Below, in pieces: positions 45,655-60,200 of a stretch of 64,000 bases of DNA. How positions within the stretch are numbered: position 1 is the stretch's first letter; the number at the start of each line of letters is the position of its first letter. Source of the DNA: Hybos culiciformis (taxonomy: Eukaryota; Arthropoda; Insecta; Diptera; Hybotidae). The stretch spans positions 14,831,922 to 14,895,921 of the forward strand of contig OZ023273.1 of assembly GCA_964007475.1 (NCBI GenBank), read 5' to 3'. A model generated the notes under the pieces. That model saw only the letters and a list, made by a program, of their open reading frames with translations. It had not been told where the DNA came from and searched no databases. The translations under genes and the position numbers were made by a program.

Positions 45655-48600
45655 TTACCAATTCAATGACTGCTTTGCTTGAAAGAAACTTTTACTGTTT
45701 TCAGAATAAAATTGATTGTACCAAGTTCGATATAATTTAATTGTACGATCTTCACGAACTAGGCAAGGTGAATTCATAAACTTCTTGTGATTCCATATGT
45801 TTATATCGCGTTCAACCTGGAACATTAAAAAATTAAACAATATTTAAATAATTATTTTATAAAAGAGTATTTCATAAAAAGAAATTTATTTTATTCTGTA
45901 ATTGTAAAAAAAAAGAAGCAAGTTATTTTTATTTTTTTATTAAAAAGGTCGTAAGATTGAAAGTCTTAAATGGAATGTGTATTGTTAAAAAAAAACAAAG
46001 CCTTACCATTATACTCTCACCAAAGATTAAAGCTTTCATATACGGTCCTATTGATCTTGGAGCGTAAAATCTGTGTACTAGTCTTTGTTTAAAAGGTTCA
46101 ATTGGTGTTACTGTTTGGAGTGCAACAATTAATCCAAAGCTTGTATTCATATATAGTTGAACATATGATGGTCCAATCTAAGAAATTATTGAAAAAATTT
46201 AATCTAGTTGCAAATCTGTATGAAACCATAGAGATCATGTTAAAAAAAAATCGAGCATAATTTTCCGAGTTCTCTTTTAATGTAACTTTTTTTAATTACA
46301 ATTTCTTGTTATTTACCTGGACTCCTCTTACATCCATGGCAAAAAATTTTATTTTCCCGAATATTTTTAATGCATGTTTCAATGTGATAACTGATTCATG
46401 TTTTACATTATTGCTAGCGGACCATCTGGAAAAAACAAAGAAGTGTTAGAAATATGCATGAAGCTGCATATGTACTCAAAATCTCTTAATCTCTGAATAA
46501 GCGAATTATCTAAAATTTTAAAGCGTTGAACTGTTTTGTTTTTCTCGATTTTTTAACATTAATTTTAAACATGAAATGGGCGACGTGCAGGCGTTAAGAA
46601 AATACATTATCTATCTATAATGTCAAATAGTTTTTTCATCTAGAAGGCCAACAACCCAAGAATTAGGTCAGTTAGAAGAGGGCAGAGCACCCCTAGTTTT
46701 CAATAAATGTGTAAGTAAAAACTAACGTAGCGTTCCAGTTATGTTGTCCTAAAGTACCAGTCCATTTAAAATTGACATTATCTGATCCAGCCAACATACT
46801 CGCTCCTAAAATGAAAAAAAAAACCTTTATTTTAGTATAATAAAGTGGAATCCTTGAAATTTTAATAGGGAAATAAATAAGATTTTAGCTTTGTTTCTAT
46901 TCTATATAAATAATACACCTAAAATAATTTAAAAATTAATTTCAGCTTTAATGCCCGTTAATTACCGAATCAGAAGCTTTATCTTTTTGTGAATAATCTC
47001 ACTAAATAATTAAGTGTTTAAAACTCCTTCATTATCCTTTATCCTTATTTAATTATTCTAAAGCTATAAGTGAAAATTTTTATTTTGCTTAAAAAAGTAA
47101 ACTTACCGTGGACGGCGTTAAAATGCGCCAAGTCAGCACCATTTTCTGGAATATCTGAAATAAAACCATGAGTTGAATTCGAAGTTATCATTGTTGATTA
47201 CCTACATTTTGTTTTAGTCCAATTTAATTGGTTATATTTTTTTCATCTACATATAACCATTGATTAAGAATTCTAAAGCTTATCAGTTTCATACAAAAAA
47301 AATTTTTGTATTTTTATTTGAAGGTATGGAAAGTAATTTATTTCGTTTTACTAACACCTTCAAATAAAAATACAAAAAGCCCTGAAAAAAAATGCTATAA
47401 CCTATTCTTTTTTCATAAGTTATAAGTTAACTGAAGATCAGTAAACATCCAGGGGACAAAAAATTAATTTTGAATTTATTCTTAACAGTTTCGTTTCATC
47501 GAAGAATCTTTACTTTCTTCATCCAAATTTTATATTATATTCATGATATTCAAAAGTTTAGGCTTTCAAGGGTTGTATGTTAAAACATCTAAAAAAAAAG
47601 GACTGCAAATCAAAGAGAAATATACCTTGAATATGACAATTCACTTTGAATTCATTTTGTCCATGATAGACATATTCTTTGTTCTCAATTTCTTTAATGA
47701 TTGGTATTTCCCAGGGCTCTTCATTCTCAGCGTGATACCAAACAAATATAAGATCATTACTTTCCATTGCTTTCCACGTTTTTATTTTAGCTGATTTTGG
47801 GGCTATATTTCAACAGAAAAACAATACTTTTGTAAGTGTACAAAAAAAATTCTATAATGAAGTATTTATAGATAAAAAATTTTTATAAAAATTCATTTAA
47901 ACTTTTAAAAAACTTTCAAAATATAAGTTTACCACACATGATGGAACTGTAAGGAATATTTGTGCATTGGCCATCGTCACCGTTAAATGTCCATCCGTGA
48001 AAAGGGCATTCAATTTTGTTTTCATAAACTTTTCCACCGATACCCAAATTTGCACCCATGTGTGGACAATAAGCATCCAACACATAAACTTTCAAATTTT
48101 TTGTACGGAATACAACAAATTGCTCTCCTAGACATGAAACATTTATTGCCATTTCTGGTTTAACTCGTTCTGATTCGGTAATAGCGTACCATCCATTTGG
48201 ATAAGGTGGCGGAATTTCTGATTCCATACCGATTTTTCGAAGTTTTCGAATTTGATTTATTCTGTTACGACGCTTAACATCCGATATCCAATTATCATTT
48301 CTAAAGGAATAATTATATGTGATGTCATCGATATCCTTAAAATATAATAAATAAAAATACATTCGCATTTAAACACAAAAAATATATAAAAATCCACCTA
48401 AGTAAAAATATTCCTAATAATAGGAACTAGTAACAGCTTTTTTGAAATACATAAATAGGTAATTTATACTATAAAACGCTACAATAAAACTGTGAATTGT
48501 AACAAAAATGGTGTAGCAAAATGTTGGCCGTTGCGGAAGTAAAACAAAAGGAAGATCAAAACTATGCATAGCCCCAGGCTGATTTTCTTGCAGCTTCATT

Positions 48601-49855
48601 GATAAAAAAGCGATCTGTTAATAATACAATGTCATTATTATTTATTTTTCTTCTTACAATGTGTTAACAGTGCGTGCGTTTAACTAACTCGAATGCGAAA
48701 ATATTTGTTTGCACATGATAAATGAATTTTTCATGCACCCATATATGCATAATATATTAATTACGAAAACTTTAAAAATTTGAAGCATAAGAGAATAGTA
48801 TAATTTCAGCATATGAATACTTAGCATACTTAGCAATCTATATATAATATACAATATACCATACAAATAATAAATTGAAACAATTAAATTTCAAAAAATT
48901 CAAGACAAGAGGTATATTTTTAAAAGCGTAAATTCTTTTAAGTATTTAATTTTTCTTTTCTCATCTTGAATTTTTGTAAATTTGATTTTTATTACACTAC
49001 TGATTAATCACTGCACTTTTTTAAATTTTCTTAATTATGTATAGTACATAATACACATATATTTTTTTTTATAATTTCTAATGTACCCCTTGTAATTAAT
49101 TGTGGATGTTTTCGAAGTTTTTTATTGAATGCATATAATTTTGACTTTTTAAAGCTATGTAGTGTAGTGTCGCAAAAAAATAGGAGTAAAGGTATTAAAT
49201 ATTAATACGTATGAACTCACATTTTCTAAAAGGTTCCGCAAAAACGCGAAAATAATTATTTGTTAGGGTTCCGTAGACCAACAAGAATTGAAAACTATTA
49301 TAATAATTTATGATGCGTTTAAGGTCACTTTTATTTAGTGTAAAATTAGAATTAAAATAAGGATAATAAAAATAATTTTGATTATTGATACAACATTTTA
49401 AGCATTTTTTTTTTTTTTTGAAAAATTCAAAATTTATAACTTAGTCATATATATATATATGGATATGCATTCGAAAAGTTAGTTGAACATGATAACATGA
49501 ACTATATATTACCAATTTATTTAGGTACTTCAAAAGGACAATAATTAATCAACTTTAAATTTTAATATAAAAAAAAATAATATTATTTTTATGAATTAAT
49601 ATCAAAGTTCTCTGCTCTCTTTTTTTTTTACTTTGTTTTTATACATAGGTATATTTTATCGACCTAAAATCATAAATAAATAATTTTTTTTGTAATTTAA
49701 TTAAAAATAGAGAAGAATAAAAAAATACTTACTCTAATCCAATTCATTGGAATATAAAAAATCCAATAAATAATTGATGATGCAATTCCAAGGCAAATAA
49801 TTGACCAAGTTGAATATGAACAAAATACCGTTAATAAAATTTGCAATTGATCCAT
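45655..49855 (-). CDS. nvd: Cholesterol 7-desaturase Neverland (eight exons, 423 aa)
   Basis: Exons on the minus strand: 49733-49855, 47933-48335, 47626-47802, 47107-47154, 46727-46805, 46317-46425, 46007-46177 and 45655-45816. They sum to 1272 nt, all GT-AG. An N-terminal membrane helix (WSIICLGIASSIIYWIFYI) comes first. The Rieske [2Fe-2S] site is Cys131-Pro-His133 and Cys151-x2-His154 (AYCPHMGANLG, IECPFHGWTF). The mononuclear iron motif is Asp242-x2-His245-x4-His250 in DIPENGADLAHFNAVH. YPNGWYAI, NVSCLGEQFVVFR and LIFVWYHAENEEPW are typical of Neverland/DAF-36. The enzyme converts cholesterol to 7-dehydrocholesterol, the first step toward ecdysteroids, probably at the endoplasmic reticulum of prothoracic-gland cells. 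Length is close to the fly protein (about 430). Exon 1 is separated by a 1.4-kb intron. Confidence 0.96.
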
Positions 49856-52698
49856 TTTTCAAATTCAAATTTAATTTTTTTTTTATTTAGTCTGTAATGC
49901 TGAGCGAAGCAGATTTTCAAAATTTCAACTTTTATTTTATTTCACTTGTTCGTTTAATTTTATTTTTTGTAAAAAAATTTGAAATTATAATTTCATTGCC
50001 GTTCTGTAAAATTCATTTAAAAAAAAGGGAAATTAATTAGAAAAAAACAAAATTATATATTATTTATATATGTAAATACATATGTCCCTAAATTTATTTA
50101 ATAAAAACAATTTATTTTACTTTTTCCCCATACCGGAGAAAAAAAGATAACTATGTAACTAACTTATCCGATGTTTCCAAAGTGACTATTTCTATTTAGA
50201 TTTTTTAATTGAGATTTTGTCCAAAATAATGAAATTTTATATTAATTTCTTTTTTTTTTCAAATTTTATTTCCATAAGAAAAAACTATAAAAACAGAATA
50301 AATAAAAATAAAAATTAAAGATTTAAATTAAATTCAATCTGTACAAATAGGTATAAGTAAAATATATACCTAAATAAAATCAAAATGAATCAGAAAAAAA
50401 GAATAAATAAAAATAAATTATTTATTAAGAAAACACAAAACAAAATACAAATTTTTTTAAATTTATATATTTTAAGATTTTGAATGCTAAAAAATAGAAC
50501 TTATTTATCGAGAAATAATTTTTTATTGCAATCCAAAACAGAATAATTATTATCTTTAAAAAACAATGAATTTAACGCAATATATCATAAACAATCCATT
50601 AAATTTTCAGTACGCGTGTTTTAGACTTACACCAATATAATAATACTGATATAATACTGATACATTCATAGTATCCTAGTTCTGTATATTTTTTCATTGA
50701 TTTTAGTTAATTATTTATGCCAAAAAACATTTTTTTTATTCTGTTAACAATTTTATTAAAGTTATTTTTTTTGTAAGAAAACTAACTTAAATACATAAAT
50801 AATATGTACTCAGTTTTTCAGGATTTGTGTAATCAGCAGTCCATGATAATTATAAATCATTAAATCTCGTAAGCTTATTCAAAAGGCTGAATCCGGAACA
50901 AATAGATCCTTTTTTCTGTTCGAAGAACCTCGTCGCGTAGTGGTAAACATAATATTGGAACACGAACAATCATAATTATGCTTTAAGTTAGTTTATGTAA
51001 ATATGTATATGATGCATATACATATCTAATATTATTCACGTCCTGTCATTTTCGTTCAATAATTTGATTATACAAAATACAACCTGTTAATCTTAAAAAG
51101 ATCTCTTTTTCATTTTAATAATGATGAAAAATCAAAATATAAAATAATTATATGCATATAATATGTAGGAATATAAATAAATAATAATGTAAGCCGAAAT
51201 TCTAAAAAACAAAGAAAAAGCTTATAGTCTCAAATACAAGTTTTTTTTCAACATTCACCACCATCGATCGTTTTTTTATTCTTTCACTTTTATACTTTTA
51301 TGCTAATTAATTTGTGCCCATAATTTAGAAATTCTAATACATTTTGCTTCTAAAAACATAAAAAAAAATTTCTTTTCAGAGTTCAAATTTTAATTTATTT
51401 TCCCTGCAGTAAAAAACTAAGTTCTATGCTAAGGTCAGATTATGTTAATTTCATCTGAAAAATTTATAAAACTTTATTTTTTATTTCACTCTTCCTTCAT
51501 TAGAACAACAAGTATTCTAACATTTACATAAGTTATCGATATAAAGCTTATAATGTAAAAGTGACAGTGAACTACATGAATTTTAAAAGCAAAAATACAT
51601 AAAAATATAAAAAACATTTAAATCTAAAGTTAACATAAATTAATATGATAATCTTAGAAATTTTATTTTAATGTTTTGTATATTTCTATGAAATTATGTA
51701 ATTTATTCCTGTTGTGCGTAGTTAATCTACATGTTGAAACTGAATTTTGAAAGAGTTATCGTTATTATTATATTTCTCCAAACTTTTACTTATATTTTCT
51801 GAGATAAATATATAGAAAAGTATGTATAAGTTTAAATACATAAATCTGAAATCCCTGCCTCGCTTTACTGTCTAAATTTACCACAAATATGTATATTTGA
51901 ATATAAATATATTTAAATTTTATTTTATACTTTCACATAAGAAGCTACATAAATCTTTACTTATTCGAATTTTAATAACTAATAAGGTAATGCCTTCCAT
52001 CAATATTTCTAGATATTATTTGTTTTATATATATACGTTTGAAAAAATGAGAAAAATATCTTTTGTATACTAGATTTATAATGAAATGAACTGAACAGAA
52101 CTCTGTAGAATTAAAAAGTTTTTGGTTTATTCATAAATTTAATAATGATGCTGACATCATGAGGAATCTCTTCAATAGATATATTACATATAAAATATTT
52201 TGAATTAACAAGTTTATATACATAAGTTAGAATCTTAGAATGAATATTTTGTTTATGTTTATAAATTACTATCATTACATAAATATTCAATATGCTAATT
52301 TTAAATCAGAGAAACAAAATAAAAAACATAATAATAATCGAAAGCCATTGACTTCAGGTTTTTCAGTCATAATAAGCTTAAAAATATTTTTTGTTTTTTT
52401 TTGTGATGATTCATTGAACTTACGTTCCAAATACATAAATTTAAGAAAATTATAATTTGACAGGAAAAATAAAGATGCGCATTTTATCCAATTAAGTAAT
52501 TGAATTCTGATTCAAGTTATATCTTACCAACCCAACAGTTATATTATATACAATACTGTCTTTTGCCTCATATAATTTAAAATAATTTTAAATATTTTAT
52601 AAAAAATCTTTATTCAAATTAAATATTTTTCATCCTGAACATTTTGATAAATCTTCTATTTTGAAACTTTAGTATTTAACTTGTATTACTCAAAAACC
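49856..52698. other. Upstream flank of neverland, no further gene recognised
   Basis: It should contain the neverland promoter. It is otherwise AT-rich. A small GC-richer patch at 50917-50962 (GAAGAACCTCGTCGCGTAGT followed by GGTAAAC) resembles a tRNA A-box and could be a SINE relic. No B-box was identified. Confidence 0.5.
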
Positions 52699-53115
52699 AG
52701 AGCCGTAACTAAGCATATGCAATGCACGAGCACAGGGCGCAAGCAAAAAGGGCGCCATTCTCATACGTCATAAATCCAAATCAAATGTACCAAACTTGCA
52801 ATCGTTGAACTTCTTATCCAAAACAACCAAACATCAATTGTTTTCACTTTTTCATGTTCGAACAAATTACATGACAAAATTTTATTCCGTAGAGAAAGGA
52901 CAATCAATTAGTTTTTGTACAATAAATTATTATAATTTTTCAGTTTTTATGCTGTAAATTTTCTTAGTGAGCTGTCAAAAAAAAATTAAATTAAAATTTC
53001 AAAAATCGAAAAATTTTATTTCTAATTTTATATTTAACTTTTAAGTGCTAAGGGCGCAATTTTTATAAATGCCCAATTTGCACAAGGTGCCAAACAAGCT
53101 AGCTGCGGCCTTACG
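52699..53115. mobile_element. Degraded inverted-repeat DNA element
   Basis: The left end AGAGCCGTAACTAAGC and the inverted right end AAGGCCGCAGCTAGC are imperfect inverted repeats. Sub-terminal GGGCGC motifs (AGGGCGCAAGC and AAGGGCGCAATT) also face each other. The interior is AT-rich with no coding capacity. An exact target duplication was not found. The superfamily is uncertain, perhaps hAT or another CCGTAAC-ended family. Confidence 0.55.
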
Positions 53116-54335
53116 GCAAAATCATATGATAACAATAAAGCAATGTTACTATTTTAATGTGAAAAATTTCATTAAATTCAAGAATAAAATAAATTGAATC
53201 AATTTTAATGTATTTCTCAAATACCGCTGGCGTTGGAACAGCAAAATATAATGAAATAAAATTACTACTAATTTTTCATTTTTAGTTTAATATTATTATT
53301 TAAAAATCTAAGACTATTCTTTTCACATAATTCAGTCGAAACTTGTTTAATCTGCCTGTGGGAATTCTCTTATTTTAATAATATTAATTTTAATCAAAAT
53401 GTTTCAATCAGCTAGTTTATTTTATGCCACTGAATAAAATTATGTAAATTAATTTCTAAATTTAAAGAACATTATTATAATAACATAAAAATAAATTCGC
53501 AGACTTATCCATAATTATTTATTATGTGTATATGGAAATAGAGTTCGATATACTCAAGTTATCATTAGATACTAATTTTAATTTATGGCTCACTTTTGAA
53601 TATGATCAATTTTAATTAGGTGTTAATTAATCAATTTTTATTTGTATTTTAGCATTTTGAATATTTAATAATTATAAATATTTTATGATGTTTAGATTTA
53701 AAAAAAAAAATTAATTATACATAATTTATTTTTTATTATGTAGTGAATGCGTCTGATTTTCTTAAATATTTGAAAACCTGATGAAAAAATGCTTTATAAC
53801 TATATAGTGATGTAGAGTTATGTAGATTCAAAACCTAGGAAGAAGCTTTAAACTGATAAAAAACTATCGTACGTATTACTCGCCACACCATCAAAAAAAT
53901 AAAATATTCATAAATAAAAATAAAAAAAATAATAATAAATAAGTTTATGATTTCCGTTTTTATTTTTTTAGCTTAATTATTTATTTTGAGAACATAATAT
54001 AAAATTCGATTGATTTAGTGAATATAAACTAATAAAAAACTAACCAATAGAATTTGTAAAAAATTTTATTTGAAAATAAAATAAAAAAGCAAGTAATTTA
54101 AATTTTATTTTTATTAAGAATTAAATTAACTATCAAATGGAGTTCTATTAAAAAAAAAAAGAAATTGCATTTATGAACAATTTCATTTCAAAACAATAGT
54201 ACATAACTGCCCAATTATGTCATTCAAAAATTTGAAATCCCAAAATAAAATACATTTTCAATTTTTAAAATATACTTAGTACTTAATAAATTGTCATCGA
54301 ATTTAGCCGATTAGTTAAGAAGTAATATACAAACT
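53116..54335. other. AT-rich stretch, nothing recognised
   Basis: No exon or repeat with support. Confidence 0.55.
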
Positions 54336-54441
54336 CTAGTTCGCAATCATAACAGCGCAGCACAAATAATGATCAACTTCAACTCGACAACATTCTTCCG
54401 CAGTTAATTTTTTAGCAAAATTGAAAAATAAAATTGATTTA
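54336..54441 (-). CDS. Candidate terminal exon with paired cysteines
   Basis: A minus-strand acceptor (CGATATTTTAG) leads to KSILFFNFAKKLTAEECCRV, then EVDHYLCCAVMIAN and TAG. The last 25 residues use GC-richer codons (GCGGAAGAATGTTGTCGAG) and contain two Cys-Cys pairs. An open frame continues upstream but is AT-random. No family recognised and no upstream exon found. Confidence 0.25.
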
Positions 54442-57209
54442 CTAAAATATCGTAAGAATTGAAAAAAATTAATATAGCTATATAGTTTTTGTATCCAATT
54501 TATGTTATTTAAAAAAAAAATTCTTTCAGATTTTTCAATGACATTTTTTATTATTAACTTGATATTTATTGATGAAAATTTATAATTTTTTTTTTCAAAC
54601 CGCATATTATAGTAGTACTAAATTCAATTCATTAATTTATTTCTTTTTCTTCTTGGCATATATTATTTACATATAAAATTACTTCACTCTCTTTAATACT
54701 TTAATGTTACAAAAAAAAAAGAAAAGAAAAACATAATAAAAGAACAAGAATTTTTTATTACATAAATACATTTCACTTTAAAAACATTTTTATATATTTT
54801 CCTTTTCAACCTGTTGAACTTGAAAGCGCGTAAGATTATATATATTTTTTTTTTTTTCAAAAGAAAGAACACTATAAACACAAAATTTATGTAATTTCCG
54901 CGATGTGATAACTGGTATCAACTTAATTGATGTTTATCTTCAACTTCATCCTTATTTACTTTCTTGTAAAAGTTTTTAAAGAAAGTGAAGATTCCGGTTT
55001 TTTTATAATATGCATTTTCCAATGCTAAAAGACAAGAACGAATTCTTGGGTATACATAAAAAATGTTATAAAGTTTTTTTTAAATAAATTTTATGAACAT
55101 ATAAACGTGTAGATTATGAACATAAGTAACATTTTTTGTTGTTGTCCAAAATTAAAATTTCTTGTTACTCTGATTGTGTCTTCAACTTTGCGATTTGAAT
55201 GTGCCTCTCGATTCTAAGTTACATTACACTTTGTTAGTTAATCAAATTTTGTTATTAAAAAAAGTTTCTGTCTTAAGTCTTTTGTTTTTGTATAATTATT
55301 TTTTCTTTTAATTTATCAAAATAATATTTATAAATTGCTTTAGTAAATCTAAGACTACTTACGAGGCAATAAAGCTTTTTGCATGTAAAATTAGAGAAAA
55401 AAATTTACATACATTCATGTGAACTTCTGTTAACTCTTCTTTAATTGTATTATTCTTAATTAGAACTAATATTAAGATCCATTATATGTATTTAAAAATT
55501 TAAATTTTTGATAATCATTTGACCATAATAATTATAGTTTAAATCGACTAAAATCCAATATATTATTTGTATTATACATATATTAATAATATATTAATAG
55601 ATTGGATATATTAATAGATTATTAATATATATTAATAGATTAACATCTTAAATGAAATAGAAAAAACTTGGGCAGAAAGTAAAGCATCCTCTAGATTTCT
55701 AGAAGATTAGTCATTGTCAATTAACTTTTCAATCACTTTTAGAATTTTACTTCCTAATATATGATATTAAAAGTTTAAAGGAACTATAATGGAAATTAAT
55801 TGAATTCTTAACAAGACAAGAGTTTTAAAATCATTGTTAGCTCTTTATTACGAAACGAAAGAAAAGGAAAAAATATATAAATGTTAATTTTGTGCTAATT
55901 AGACTCTAAGTTTATATCTAGCTCTACAGAAATACTCTACAGTCTACATGCTTTCTCATAAAAAAAATTAATAATTTCAATGGTCGTGAACATTATATGA
56001 CGTGATATGAATATATGAATTAAACTCCGAGGAGTGGATTTAGCTTATGAGAGTGATACCAAAATGGTGGTACCTAAGCTACTGCAGATAGATAAAAAAT
56101 TTCGATAATTCATGTTAATAATAACGAATTTAGATATATTTTTAATATAATTTACACCTGTTGAGTTTGAGATATTATAGTTAAGTGTACGAAATTCACG
56201 TTTTTAGAATCAACTCGTTATGCGAAAATCTTTGCAGATTCATTTTAATTCTTCAACTTATCTTACCCATCTCTCCCTGTAACAAAAACACGACCCTAAG
56301 GATATAATGGTTTTATAAGAATACAATTTATTAAAAATTAAAAAAAAAAGACTAATTAAGTTTATTTCTATAAAAAAAATTCTTTTTGTGCATAATTAAT
56401 ATAGTTATCGCCCTATCTTACCCAAACTAAATAAATTATTCGTGAAACAGGATATGATATCATTTGTAGTTTCCAAATCATTTTTATTCTTGTCTAAATA
56501 AATTAGAAATTTAAAATAATTTCTAAGTCATTTTTTCTAATTTCCATTTTTGATATAAGATGAAAAAGTTATGATTAGCATTTCGTTAATCTTCGAATTA
56601 TGCAATTTGAAATATTTCTGATCTTATCGATCCGATACCTAAATAACACATACGATAACATATGAATAAATTTAAACTACAATTCATAATTTTAGTATAA
56701 TATGTTACTTACATAATATCCACATTCAGAGGTATATGTAAAATTAATAATAATATTACATTTCATACCAAATGTAAATGGAAAAAAATTTAGTCTCTTA
56801 TGTATTAGATCACTAATGTATTTAGATTTTATTATAATTTTTTTCTGAATGTACAATCATTAAATTTTTTATATTAACTTTTTAAGATAGCTACCTAAAA
56901 CATCTTTGATTAAAAATTAATTTCTTTTTTTCTTAAGTTGAAGAATTTTTTTGTAAAAAAATTATTTCAGAAATGGTTACAAGTTTTGAATTTGTAAATA
57001 CTCCCTTTCCACCAAATATAAAAGGACGTTTTATATTTATTTTTTTTTTAATTCATGTCCAAATTTTTTGGTAAACCAGCATTATTTACACTACTTATAA
57101 CAGCAGTAATAAAAATTATGCAAAAGACAAAATAATGGAAAAATTGTGTTGGCCTTTGTTTTTTTTAATGAACACTTGATCAGTTTAGTTTACCGGAATT
57201 AGAAAATTT
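54442..57209. other. AT-rich stretch, nothing recognised
   Basis: Only simple repeats such as ATATTAATAGATT near 55590-55640. No credible gene. Confidence 0.5.
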
Positions 57210-57293
57210 TTATTCAGAATTATTTTTTTTATTTTGCGTATGTGCACCTTCCTCGTTGATGTGTCCGAAAGGCTGTACAGGCTGAGTTGGTAA
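57210..57293 (-). CDS. Candidate terminal exon (27 residues)
   Basis: A minus-strand acceptor (TTTAATTCAAG) is followed in phase 0 by LPTQPVQPFGHINEEGAHTQ, seven more polar residues and TAA. The Pro/Gly/His/Glu-rich peptide and its GC content are unlike neighbouring DNA. An alternative acceptor (ACTCAG) lies a few codons in. The gene is not recognised. The upstream exons would be at higher coordinates. Confidence 0.3.
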   Translation of the reverse strand, partial: LPTQPVQPFGHINEEGAHTQNKKNNSE

Positions 57294-60200
57294 CTTGAAT
57301 TAAATATTTTTTTAAAATTAACAAATAATATTAAAAAAAAATTTCAAAACAGACTTTTAAACAAATGGCAAGAATAAGCGCCTTCAAATTAATAGTTAAT
57401 TTTTAAGTTTCTATACCCATAATTTTATTTCAATGTTGCTGTTGTAATTTTGTGAAAAGTTGATTTCTCAATTATGATAAAATGTGGATCCACCTAAAAT
57501 TGAACATTGTGAAAACGTTTATTGTATTAAAAAAATTAACTTCAGATAATGTACTATTTGTAAAAAAAATTTTTTTTTGTTTGTCGTAAAAAGTATAAAT
57601 GAAAAAATAAAAATCTTAGAAATTACAAACACTTATCTTCAATAATTATTATTCTAAATCGCAAATAGAATTTTTTTAACGATAATAATTTTTAGCAATA
57701 TATTCTTTAAAAAACAAAAATTCTCATTAGATCGATATTGCGGTCAAAGTCCTGAAAACAAGGGTCCTTTTGGCTTATTGTTTTATATTATTACTCTGGT
57801 TATCATTAAGTTCGGTTCAGTTTATTTTAAAGTACATTTGTAACTTAGTTTCTTAATACATATGTAAATATCAAAAAGAGTTTATTACTATTTTTGTTTT
57901 ATAGCACACTTACTTAACATTAATATAAGAAATTTTTAAATTGTTTCTAAATAAAAAAAAAATTCATTGAAATTAATTGAAATTAAATTCACTTTTTGAT
58001 TAGGTGTAAATGTTTTTCAAATTTTAATTAATTTAAATACATTTCATACTTAAGTGAAACAAAGAGCGTTCAAGAACAAAAAGTGAGCCTAAACTGGTTT
58101 GGGTTAAGGTTAAGATTCTTGCTTTTATGACTTCATCTTAAATTTGGAATTTATTTCAGCACGTCTCTGGTTCTCGGCTCTAATTAAAATTAATAATCAA
58201 AAAAATTAAAGAGAAATATTTTCTTAAATTTATAAATTAAAGAATTATTCTCTTTGTAATTCAGTTGAAATATATTTCAAAGTATTAGTCTTCACGACAA
58301 TTTCAAGTCATAGTCAACATAACTTACTTTCCCGTACATATTTATAGCTAAAAATTAAGCTATATAAAAAAAACCTGAGTTTTTCTTAGACTACTATTAA
58401 AACACTGAGTATATGGTAAAATTTTATTCGTCCTGATCACGAATTAACTCATTAAAGCGAAGATGATTATGTTTTTATGATTATGATAAATTAATTAAAT
58501 GAATTAGTTCCAAAAAAAAAATAAAAACGCGGCCCAATTTTAATAAGTTTTTAAGTTCATATTCATGACTATTTTTTGAAGTAAATGGGTAGAAATTAAA
58601 AACAAAAATATGAAGATTATTTTAGATGTTGATAAGTTAGTAGACCACTATTATTTTTTATCATTTTCGCTTTGATCAGTCAATTCATGATGGCTTAATT
58701 CCTGAGAAAAAAAAAGCATTTATATTTTCAATTTTAATTTAATTGTAAATTTCGTAAATATTTTGTGGCTATGCCGCGCTTGTAAAAGTTAATTATCCTA
58801 AAATAAAATAAAAATGATTCTAATTTGTAAGTATGTAGGTATATTAAAATATTTTATTTATATATAAATTTATTGAAAATTTATCTAGTTTTTAAAAGCC
58901 GATTTATTTTAAATTTATATTAATAGGTTTTATACACAAGGTCGAGAGGTTGTTTCAAGGTTACACGCATAAATAACCAAAATGCGGATTTCTGTCCCAG
59001 TTTTTTTTCTCTCCATGAATAAAGAATGGTTTACGCATCATCATCATAAATTAAAAAAATTTTAAATTAAATTAAAACAGGCATAAGAACTTTATAAATT
59101 AATATTTATTGCTTTAAATGAAAAAAAAGAAGAACATTATGTTCTAACAAAGTTTTATTGCTTCTGTATGCAAATTTTATAAAATAATATTATAAATTTT
59201 GATACATATTTTATTTTAAAATATTCTAGACACTTTTAAAGATTTTTAACGACGAAATTAAATTATAGCGGCATCATAATGATTTACCGAAAAAATGCGT
59301 TCAACTTTTAAAAATTATGCCAAAAAAGTTTCCGGTGCGTCTAGAATTTTTTGTTTTTCAAGTTATGTAATTTTTTCGGAGGTATTCAATAGAGTGTTGA
59401 CTTTTTCTTACAAATTTTATGTACATTATTAACAGCTGATGCTGGGAGATGTAAGATTATTCCATTTTTGGTACTGCAATTAATTTTTCAAAAAAATTAA
59501 AAAATAATTTTAACATCAAATTTTGTTATATTTTAATAGATTTAAAAATATTATATAATTAATCTAACTAAAAAATTATTATTATTATTGATGATTTCTT
59601 CCCATAGTATAAATTCCCATATTAAATTAAATAAATTTGTATTTTGATTTGGAAAATTTGTTTTTGTACTTTATGTTATATTGCTAATAAAATTATGTAA
59701 TTTGCAAATCAAGCAAGAAAATTTACAGAAAATTAATGAATACAATTTAATTCAAAAATTTTTATGCCGATTTAAAAAAAAAAATAAAAAAAATTGTTTC
59801 CATGTGTAAAGGATGGATTTTTTTTTAAATTTAATTTATGGTATTCTAATATTCTACACAAATAAATTACATTGTATAAAAATCATATATGTAACCCTTT
59901 CTTGAATATTAAGTGAACTGATTCTTGTTACGATTATAATAAAATTGAACAATAATAAAAAAAAATTAAAACTACTCAAGGTTAAGGTGTTAGCATGAGA
60001 CATTTAAATTATATAATTACTGGATTAATGAAAAAGTTTCATTGCATCTGAATTTGGTAATTTAACCAAAACTTCAAAACAGTGAAATCTTTCATAATTT
60101 TTTTTTCCAAATTTTGTCGTTTATGAAAGAAAGTAAAAAACCAATAGATAATTTTGTTGGCAACTTCAACTAACTAAACAAATGATATTAAAATTAAGAA

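Noticed and set aside
50917..50962. tRNA-like A-box sequence
   Set aside because: Only an A-box-like string. No cloverleaf or B-box, so not called a tRNA gene.
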